This document shows, piece by piece, positions 57,805 to 64,000 of a DNA stretch of 64,000 bases; position 1 is the stretch's first letter, and every line of letters begins with the position of its first letter. This stretch comes from Linum tenue (lineage: Eukaryota > Streptophyta > Magnoliopsida > Malpighiales > Linaceae). The stretch covers positions 19,614,150-19,678,149 of the forward strand of contig CAMGYJ010000004.1 in the NCBI GenBank assembly GCA_946122785.1, written 5' to 3'. The position numbers and the translations under genes are program-made. The notes under the pieces were generated by a model that was not told where the DNA came from, did no database searches, and saw only the letters and a list, made by a program, of their open reading frames with translations.

Positions 57805-59153
57805 TGATAGACCGTCATTTACACATGTTTTTACCCCCGTTCTTACACCGTTTGAGGTGTTGATTCTCGTGTTTTAGGCCGATTTCACGGTAGGTTGTGC
57901 TTGTTTGTGATATTTCAGGTCCTAGTACGTGAATGAAGGCTTAGGAGCGAGTCTGGGGTCGATTGGACGAAGAACGGACGAATGGCGAGATTTTTGGGGA
58001 GCTGCACGGGCAGACCAGGGAGACGCACGGCCGTGCACGTGAGCAATATGGCCGTGCGCTTTATGCCGAGGCCATGCACGGGCAGACCCTGAAGATTGCA
58101 CGGCCGTGCACCCTGGCCGTGCGAGAAGCCTGAGGATCGAGTTAATTGATACGCCGCGTTTTGGAGCTGCACGGCCAAGTGGGTGATGTGCACGGCCGTG
58201 CACCCTGGCCGTGCGAGTCGGGAATTTCTGGTTTTAGAGCCTATTCCGAGCCAAAAGTGGGAGAATCGTGTTTTCAGAGCAAAAACAGAGCCCTAGAGAG
58301 AGAAAGTACGAAGAACGCACCCTAGAAGCTGTCTTAGAGCTGGATTTCATCGAATCGAGCTTGGAGATCGTCATAGGAGTGGAAATCATCGTCCCGGAGC
58401 AGATTATCCTCATCATTATGAGTATGACTAATCCTATTCTTGTTTTCTCTTCTCTCTCTATGGAGTAGAACCCTTCTCTCACTTGGGTATGAAGAACCCT
58501 AGTTCCTTGTGTTAGGTATTTGATTGTAATGACTTGGGATGATATTACTGTTTGATTTTAATCGAATGACGCATGTTTAATGAATTGATTTGAGTCTGAT
58601 AAGCTTTTCTCAATTTCTGCTGCAATCTGAGATAGATAGAATCTGATTAGGTTGTTAGAGCCTCTTCATTCGATAGTAAGAGATTGGCTATATGAGAGTT
58701 AGCCAGTTTACTGCTTTGTACTGGTGTTCTTGGCGCCAGTAGTGGAGTTCTGTGTTCATAGTCTCAGCTTTCTATCCCGGTGAAGACTAGTCGTCTGCCG
58801 GGTAGTTAGACTGAGAGGGCTTGGTCAGCTTAAGAGATTCCAAGCTACTGTCGGATCTTCCGCAGTCTAATCAACAGTAAATCAACCCAGGGAATTGCAA
58901 TTGAACCTAACTAAGGGGCTAGGGGGACTCAATCCCGAGTGACTCTTGCCTGCTTTAGAAACCGAACAATTTACTGCTTTCTTGTTGCTTTTACTTTTCA
59001 CAACAATCACTCGAACTAATTTGCTAGATAATAGAGAATCACGGAGTAAGCAGTAGATCTAGACCCCGGGTTGATAATTAAACTTGCCTGTTACTGCATT
59101 CCCGGACTGCGATTACACTTGGTCGCAGTTTGGTGTTGTGTTTTGGCGTGTCA
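57805..59153 (+). repeat. 5' LTR of the Athila-like element
   Basis: About 1349 bp. It starts TGATAG (or TGTGATAG from 57803) and ends GTGTCA just before the PBS. It contains three perfect GCACGGCCGTGC palindromes. The exact left edge is uncertain by two bases because the helicase sequence ends in the same letters; the 3' LTR outside the window would settle it. Confidence 0.8.
58024..58201. repeat. GCACGGCCGTGC palindromes in the LTR
   Basis: Perfect 12-bp palindromes at 58024-58035, 58098-58109 and 58190-58201, joined by CACCCTGGCCGTGCG and TGCACGGGCAGACC phrases. The same motif set returns at 62247-62393 outside the LTR. Confidence 0.9.
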
Positions 59154-59159
59154 AGTTTT

Positions 59160-59177
59160 TGGCGCCGTTGCCGGGGA
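59160..59177 (+). promoter_or_regulatory. Primer-binding site of the Athila-like element
   Basis: TGGCGCCGTTGCCGGGGA lies six bases after the LTR. It is the usual PBS sequence of Athila/Tat elements in plants. Confidence 0.9.
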
Positions 59178-59297
59178 TACTTCTAGATTATTGGGGAAAC
59201 TTGAGAATTTGTTACTCTAGCTTTTATTTACTGCATTTTATCTCTTCCACCTGTGTGCCTTCACGGGTTGCTTCTGCTGATTGTGTGCAGGTAGTGC

Positions 59298-62060
59298 ATG
59301 ACCCGTAGCCAGTCGGGAGATCTACTACCATTAGACCAGGAGCTTGAACGAACTTGTAGGAACTTCAAGCGAGCTCTAAAGGCGCGACTGGCTGCGGAGG
59401 AGGCGCTAACACAGCTGCAGTTAGGAGAAGAAGAAGAAGAAGGAGAGATGGGTGATCCGCAGAACCGTGCTGTGATCCCCGAGGAGCAGACCATGGGATC
59501 CTACTGGACCGCTAGGGCTGCGGACATGAGGTCACCCATTCAACACCCTCAGGTCCCAGCCAACAACTTTGAGGTGAGCACCTCTGTGATCACCATGCTG
59601 CGCGGTTCAGTAGTGTTCCGTGGTAAGGAGGGAGAGTGCCCTCGATCACATCTCAGGCGATTCAACGAGCTCATCGATGGAATCAAGATCAATGGGGTAC
59701 CAGCAGATGCCATCCAGCTGAGGTACTTCCCATTCACTTTGGAGGGACAGGCCAAGGAGTGGCTAGACACTCGACCTCCGGGCTCCATCACCAGGTTCGC
59801 CAACCTGGCGGACAAGTTCCTCACCCGCTACCATCCTCCATCCAAGACAGCTGATCTCCAGAAGCAGATTACACATTTTTCTCAGGATGAGGATGAGACC
59901 ATTAGGGATGCTTGGGAGAGGTACACCAGCCTCTTTCTCAGGTGTCCCAACCATGGTTTCAATGATGCATTCAAGGTGGGCACCTTCTATCACGCCCTCT
60001 TCCCGGAGGACAAGCAGCTGATCGATTCGGTTTGTGGCGGGAACATGCTGACCAAAACCCCGCCACAGCTGAATCAACTCTTTGAGGAGATGGCGGAGAA
60101 CGGTTATGACTGGGGCACTGCCAGGAGATCGCGACGAGCACCTGGACGGGGTGTGCATGCTGTAGGCACCCAGTCATCTGATTTGGTGCAGGTGGTATCG
60201 AAGCTGGTCTCAGCTATCGATCGTTCAGGAATGATCTCAGGGACCGGGCAGCAGCAGGCGATGCTCTGCCAATGGTGCGAAAGCACCCATTACACGGTAG
60301 AAGACTGCCAGGCGATGAAGGAATCAACCACACCCCAGGAGCAGGTGAACTTCATCAATAATGTCAGGCGCAATGACCCCTACAGCAACACGTACAATGA
60401 GGGGTGGCGCCAGCATCCTAACTTCTCCTGGGCTGGGCCAAATTCCAGACCACCAGTCCCCCAGGGACCATCAGGCTTCCAGCGGCCACCATATCAGCCC
60501 AGACAGGGGCAATTCCAACAGCCACAACAGCCTCTTTATCAGCCCATGCAGGGGCACGCTGCTCAATCACAGCCGCGACCTTTCCAGCAGCCAGGTGCAG
60601 CCCCTACTGCCCCAGTGCAGAATGATCATATGGCTGAACTGCGGGACTTGGTGGGTTCTCTCGCCAGTGTTAGTGCTCAGAAATTCAACGCCTTTGAGCA
60701 GTTCATGGAGAAGGCCTCGGGTAAATTCCTGGCTCTTGAAGCTGGTCAGAGGAACACGCAGGCTGTTTTGCAGGATATCCAGACCCAGCTGGGGAGCGTG
60801 GCTCAGGCAGTGGCTCAACGGATTCCCGGTACTCTACCCGGGCAGACCATCCCTCATCCGCCGACACCGAATGAGCACTGCAACGCCATCATGACCAGGA
60901 GTGGCAGGATGACTGTTGATCCACCTGTTCGGGAACAGGAGAGAGAGACCCCTGCCTCGGCATCTCCGGCTGCTGAAGAAGAAGTAGAGAAGGAGGTTGA
61001 GGCGCCTGCACCTAAACCGCAACCAGTGGTGAAGGAGTATATCCCTAAACTCCCCTTCCCTAATCGGTTGCACAAAGACAGGTTGGAGGCAGAGTTCGAG
61101 AACTTCATGGCCATGCTTAGGAAGCTGAATGTCCAAGTGCCTTTCCTGGAGGCACTATCTCAAATGCCTAAGTACGCGAAGTTCCTGAAGGATCTCCTCT
61201 CAAAGAAGCAGAAGCTGAGCGAGCTGGCCACTGTGGAGCTCAGTGAGGAGTGCTCGGCCATTCTGCAGAACAAGCTCCCGCAGAAACAGAAGGACCCAGG
61301 TAGTTTTACTATCCCGTGCTCTATTGAGAATTTGCATGTAGAGAGGTCCTTGGCGGATTTAGGTGCTAGTATAAATGTTATGCCTTATAAACTGTTTAAG
61401 AAACTAGGCCTAGGTGAACCCCGTGCTACTAGGATGAGCCTTCAATTAGCAGACCGATCTGTAGTGCATCCTAGGGGCATAGTGGAAGACCTTCTGGTTA
61501 AGGTTGGCAAATTCAATTATCCTGTTGATTTTGTGATTTTGGACATAAATGAGGATGTGAATGTGCCATTGATACTGGGAAGGCCTTTCCTGGCCACCGC
61601 CAAGACCCTCATAGATGTGCATGATGAGACCTTAGGTTTGAGGGATGGCGAGGAGCGAATAACGTTTTCAGTTGCTAACACTATACCTGCTTCGTTACCT
61701 CTGCATGCTGTATCTCACCAGGAGCACGAGTCTGTCGTGTATCCTTCTGTGCTGCCTATTTTGCAGGACCCGCCTCCCACACCTTCGCCGCCACTCCTGA
61801 CCACTCCATCACCAAAAATACAGATCAAGGAGGAGTGGCGGCCGAAACTGCATCGAAAGGAAGCCGGAGACCACTATGAGCTGGTCCCGCCCCCACCTTG
61901 GCCATCCGAGTATTCACTCGCTTGCATCTTACCGGATGGCCAAGTCGAGCTGGCAAATGCAGGTGGCCACAATAGTCGCGTACATGGCCACCATTTGAAG
62001 CTGTACCTCAAGAGCGATGTGGATCCGCTCTTGAAGGCACCTGATCCTACACTTCCCTGA
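59298..62060 (+). CDS. Gag-protease polyprotein with a residual integrase tail
   Basis: An intact 920-codon frame from ATG 59298. N-terminal coiled region with an acidic run; retrotransposon gag domain (residues about 110-260, with LEGQAKEWLDTRPPGSI and AWERYTSLFLRCPNHG); CCHC-like knuckle CQWCESTHYTVEDC (about 323); Pro/Gln-rich linker; retropepsin-like domain (about 660-780) with DLGASINVMPY and VPLILGRPFLATA. It then passes through a Pro-rich joint into DGQVELANAGG and NSRVHGHHLKLYL, which look like the very C-terminus of gypsy integrase. A normal Pol would have RT, RNase H and integrase between these, about 1000 residues. The frame is kept open across the join, so selection for Gag-PR or a recent deletion is possible. 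Confidence 0.88.
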   Translation: MTRSQSGDLLPLDQELERTCRNFKRALKARLAAEEALTQLQLGEEEEEGEMGDPQNRAVIPEEQTMGSYWTARAADMRSPIQHPQVPANNFEVSTSVITMLRGSVVFRGKEGECPRSHLRRFNELIDGIKINGVPADAIQLRYFPFTLEGQAKEWLDTRPPGSITRFANLADKFLTRYHPPSKTADLQKQITHFSQDEDETIRDAWERYTSLFLRCPNHGFNDAFKVGTFYHALFPEDKQLIDSVCGGNMLTKTPPQLNQLFEEMAENGYDWGTARRSRRAPGRGVHAVGTQSSDLVQVVSKLVSAIDRSGMISGTGQQQAMLCQWCESTHYTVEDCQAMKESTTPQEQVNFINNVRRNDPYSNTYNEGWRQHPNFSWAGPNSRPPVPQGPSGFQRPPYQPRQGQFQQPQQPLYQPMQGHAAQSQPRPFQQPGAAPTAPVQNDHMAELRDLVGSLASVSAQKFNAFEQFMEKASGKFLALEAGQRNTQAVLQDIQTQLGSVAQAVAQRIPGTLPGQTIPHPPTPNEHCNAIMTRSGRMTVDPPVREQERETPASASPAAEEEVEKEVEAPAPKPQPVVKEYIPKLPFPNRLHKDRLEAEFENFMAMLRKLNVQVPFLEALSQMPKYAKFLKDLLSKKQKLSELATVELSEECSAILQNKLPQKQKDPGSFTIPCSIENLHVERSLADLGASINVMPYKLFKKLGLGEPRATRMSLQLADRSVVHPRGIVEDLLVKVGKFNYPVDFVILDINEDVNVPLILGRPFLATAKTLIDVHDETLGLRDGEERITFSVANTIPASLPLHAVSHQEHESVVYPSVLPILQDPPPTPSPPLLTTPSPKIQIKEEWRPKLHRKEAGDHYELVPPPPWPSEYSLACILPDGQVELANAGGHNSRVHGHHLKLYLKSDVDPLLKAPDPTLP

Positions 62061-63250
62061 GCATCCATACTGGCGTCCAGCTAAAAGACGGTAAAGAAGC
62101 GCTTGTGGGGAGGCAACCCCACCGAGGTTTGCATTTTCTTACTCTTTTTCCTTTGATTTTGTGTGTTTTTGAGTCTTGAGACGTTGATCCAGAGTCCAGT
62201 GTCGTTTTTGAGTGAAAACAGGTTGATTTCGGGACTCCGGAAAGTCGCACGGCCGTGCGGGTATTCCCCCTTGACCGTGCGAGCTCTCGGTAAGGATGGC
62301 ACGGCCAAATGTGCCAGGTGCACGGCCGTGCGCATCCCCTCGGCCAGGCCGTGTCAGCCTGCACGGGCAAAAACCCACCTTGCACGGCCGTGCGCCCCTG
62401 CCCGTGCAGCCGATGCACGGCCTATTTATATGGCCTGCACGGCCATTGTGGTCAGAAAACTAAAACCAACTCGCCGGAATCCTCTGCCCTCGCCGGAAAA
62501 CCGCGACAAACCCACCTTTTTTCGATTTTTTCGGCCGCTTTGGTTCATTTTTTCACCAAACCAACACCAAACCCACTCCTTCTACACCCAAAGCGCCCTA
62601 TCCCTCGAGTTTGAGCGAGTTTGGGCGACGTTTTGTCGCCGGAGGCGATTTCCGGCGAGGCTCCGACGAGCATTTCCGGCCAGTTTTTCAGCGTTTCGTC
62701 GATTCCATTGTCTTCCCCTCATCATCCCCTACACCTCTACTTGAGTCTCCAGGTTTGATTTTGCCCCTAACTATGTTAATTTTGGAGAATTGAGTGTGTA
62801 GGGTGTATGTTAGAGAACCTTATTGAATCATGTGATTTGTGTGAAATTGATTGAGGGGAATGCATGGGATGTGATTGAATTATGTTGGGCAAAGTCCCAT
62901 TTTCTTGTTTGAGCCCTTGTGTGCAAGAATTTGGCCAATTTCATGCTTCACTTAATAGTGCACAAGGTGTTCGATGAAATGCCTGTTTTCCATGCCATGT
63001 TGTGGCCACCGGTTGGGGCCCTTAATGATGTAGTTTGTGGGTGTATTGGCTATGGACGTGAACCTTGAGTTGCCTATTATCTTGTGAATGTGCACCCCCA
63101 CCCTGATTCTACTTGATTTATCGAGATTTTGACCCCCGAACTATGGATGAAACCATGGTTAGGCTGTTTTCTGTTCTTAAGTGTGGGGGTGTGCTTGACC
63201 TTTTTCTTTGGCTCTTTTGGTTCCACTTTGGGTTGTTGTTTTGCAGGGCA
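62061..63250. other. Spacer between Gag-protease and the env-like ORF
   Basis: 62061-62200 has the GTAAAGAAGCGCTTGTGGGG phrase commonly seen after gypsy Pol ORFs. 62247-62393 repeats the LTR-type GCACGGCCGTGC palindromes. 62440-62760 is GC-rich with UTR-like character. The interval ends in TTGTTTTGCAG|GGCA (63236-63250), a good splice acceptor for a subgenomic message of the second ORF. Confidence 0.55.
62247..62393. repeat. GCACGGCCGTGC palindromes downstream of Gag-protease
   Basis: Perfect copies at 62247-62258, 62320-62331 and 62382-62393, with half-sites such as GCACGGCCAAAT between. Organisation and connecting phrases mirror 58024-58201. Confidence 0.9.
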
Positions 63251-63763
63251 ATGGCGAAACCGAATTTCCAGCACTCGTTCATCCGGGATCTGAGGAGGGG
63301 CCCCACCGCAGAGCGCTTCAAGGAGGTCGTGGAAACCCCGTTTGGGTCACACCATTGCTGGTCCAAACGGGAGTTTCGGCGATTGCACTGCTACGAGCAG
63401 CTCTCCGCCGCGGTCGCCAACACCGCATGGCGCCGTCTGCTCCAGATCTGCGAGAAGGTCTACTACGAGCCGGTGTGGGAGTTCTACACGACTTTCAAGC
63501 ACAACTCCACGACCAATTGGCAGGACGATACAGCCGTCCAATTCAGGCTGGGCGGTGTCCCCCGATCCTTGAGTTACCACGAGCTGGCCGAGGCTCTCGA
63601 CCTCGACCTCGACGACCGTGAGGACTACGTCACCGAGGTGAATGAGCCACCGGAGGTGGACTTCGGGCGGCTGTACACCAGCCTGGCTCGGCTAGGCCAG
63701 ACGCGTCCCTTCCGGTCCGGGAGGACGAAGGCATCTACCCTGCAGATCGACAAACGACTCTAA
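63251..63763 (+). CDS. Env-like (Athila ORF2) plant transposon protein, truncated
   Basis: Starts MAKPNFQHSFIRDL directly after a splice-acceptor-like TTGCAG. The body (KREFRRLHCYEQL; YEPVWEFYTTFK; VQFRLGGVPRSLSYHELAEA) belongs to the 'putative plant transposon protein' family found as the second ORF of Athila-type elements, with no proven envelope function. It ends after 170 residues at TAA 63761, because the sequence switches into duplicated and inverted copies of itself. The reversed copy (63692-63952, minus strand) continues past this point with LLHHLLAKSYRVDA, so the plus-strand ORF is C-terminally truncated. Confidence 0.75.
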   Translation: MAKPNFQHSFIRDLRRGPTAERFKEVVETPFGSHHCWSKREFRRLHCYEQLSAAVANTAWRRLLQICEKVYYEPVWEFYTTFKHNSTTNWQDDTAVQFRLGGVPRSLSYHELAEALDLDLDDREDYVTEVNEPPEVDFGRLYTSLARLGQTRPFRSGRTKASTLQIDKRL

Positions 63764-64000
63764 GTTCAAGTTCCGGTCCGGGAGGACGAAGGCATCTACC
63801 CTGTAAGACTTCGCCAGCAGGTGGTGGAGAAGTCGGTTGTCGATCTGCAGGGTAGATGCCTTCGTCCTCCCGGACCGGAAGGGACGCGTCAGGCCTGGCC
63901 GAGCCAGGCTGGTGTACAGCCGCCCGAAGTCCACCTCCGGTGGCTCATTCACCTCGGTGACGTAGTCCTCACGGTCGTCGAGGTCGAGGTCGAGAGCCTC
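63590..64000. repeat. Large palindrome of the env-like ORF
   Basis: Arm 1 (63590-63757) and arm 2 (63837-64000) are inverted copies of about 165 bp. They differ at a few positions, for example CTAGGCCAGACGCG against CAGGCCTGACGCG. Between them, 63767-63808 is a third, direct copy of TTCCGGTCCGGGAGGACGAA and its continuation. Arm 2 is cut by the window edge. Confidence 0.93.

Larger units (their letters stand above)
57805..64000 (+). mobile_element. Athila-like Ty3/gypsy element, partial (right end outside window)
   Basis: 5' LTR 57805-59153, PBS 59160-59177, Gag-protease ORF 59298-62060, long spacer with palindromic repeats, then an env-like second ORF from 63251. The PBS TGGCGCCGTTGCCGGGGA and the second ORF place it in the Athila/Tat branch. 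Reverse transcriptase, RNase H and integrase core are absent between protease and the C-terminal tail, so this copy is non-autonomous. The element is inserted in a Helitron helicase. The 3' LTR and target duplication are not in the window. Confidence 0.88.

Noticed and set aside
57922..58203. Arg/Ala/His-rich minus-strand open frames in the LTR
   Set aside because: They are produced by the GCACGGCCGTGC palindromes and have no independent support.
63251..63763. Env-like ORF as a sign of an infectious retrovirus
   Set aside because: No signal peptide, transmembrane segment or envelope motif is visible. The family is a plant transposon protein of unproven function, and the copy is truncated.

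Overview
This is a nuclear plant window, most likely from a eudicot. The evidence is spliced kinase genes with GT-AG introns, plant Copia and Athila-type retrotransposons, Mutator-like, hAT and Helitron elements, and long AT-rich noncoding stretches. I cannot name the species from the sequence. No bacterial genes, CRISPR arrays, rRNA or tRNA genes were found.

Layout. 1-18.97 kb is a nest of mobile elements. It starts with the end of a Tip100-like hAT element. Next is Copia-1 (2322-7324, minus strand, TSD GGGAA), then a 3.2-kb hAT element with (ACCCG)n-like termini (7470-10682, TSD TGTACAAG). After that comes a broken Mutator-like element carrying a fragment of a glycine-rich RNA-binding protein gene, which is split by Copia-2 (11823-18544, minus strand). 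The 5' LTR of Copia-2 holds three tandem copies of a promoter-bearing 430-bp unit.

19.2-51.6 kb holds a tandem cluster of receptor-like cytoplasmic kinase genes of the CRK43 type (Arabidopsis At1g70740-like), all on the plus strand. CRK-A (19282-21332), CRK-C (37214-39351) and CRK-F (45362-51622) have complete five-exon reading frames. CRK-B (24566-26737), CRK-D (39817-40577) and CRK-E (40886-41775) are pseudogenes. Two copies of a LysM-receptor-kinase-like gene lie on the opposite strand: a decayed copy next to CRK-B (23236-24338) and an intact 413-codon copy next to CRK-F (43010-44251). This suggests a duplicated divergent pair. A young Copia-3 (45643-50354, TSD CATTC) sits in intron 1 of CRK-F. 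Between CRK-B and CRK-C lie duplicated and inverted repeats, a Helitron terminus, an OVATE-family gene fragment, minisatellites and a Mutator-like element that carries a Copia reverse-transcriptase fragment just upstream of CRK-C.

51.6-64 kb is another nest. It has a hAT element (52360-53205, TSD GCAACAAC) and a minus-strand Helitron whose 3' end is at 53746, with RPA-like exons and the C-terminus of the Helitron helicase. A Pack-MULE with a captured glutaredoxin-family gene (55844-57149, TSD TTTTTATTT) lies inside the Helitron. An Athila-like Ty3 element (57805 to beyond the window) interrupts the helicase gene. The Athila-like element encodes Gag and protease but appears to have lost reverse transcriptase and most of integrase, and it ends in the window in an inverted duplication of its env-like ORF.

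The host genes are probably signalling kinases: membrane-anchored, CRK-type cytoplasmic kinases and a LYK-type pseudokinase. Nearly everything else is mobile DNA at different stages of decay. Basis: domain calls are from motif recognition by eye; TSDs, TIRs, LTRs and splice frames were read directly from the sequence.
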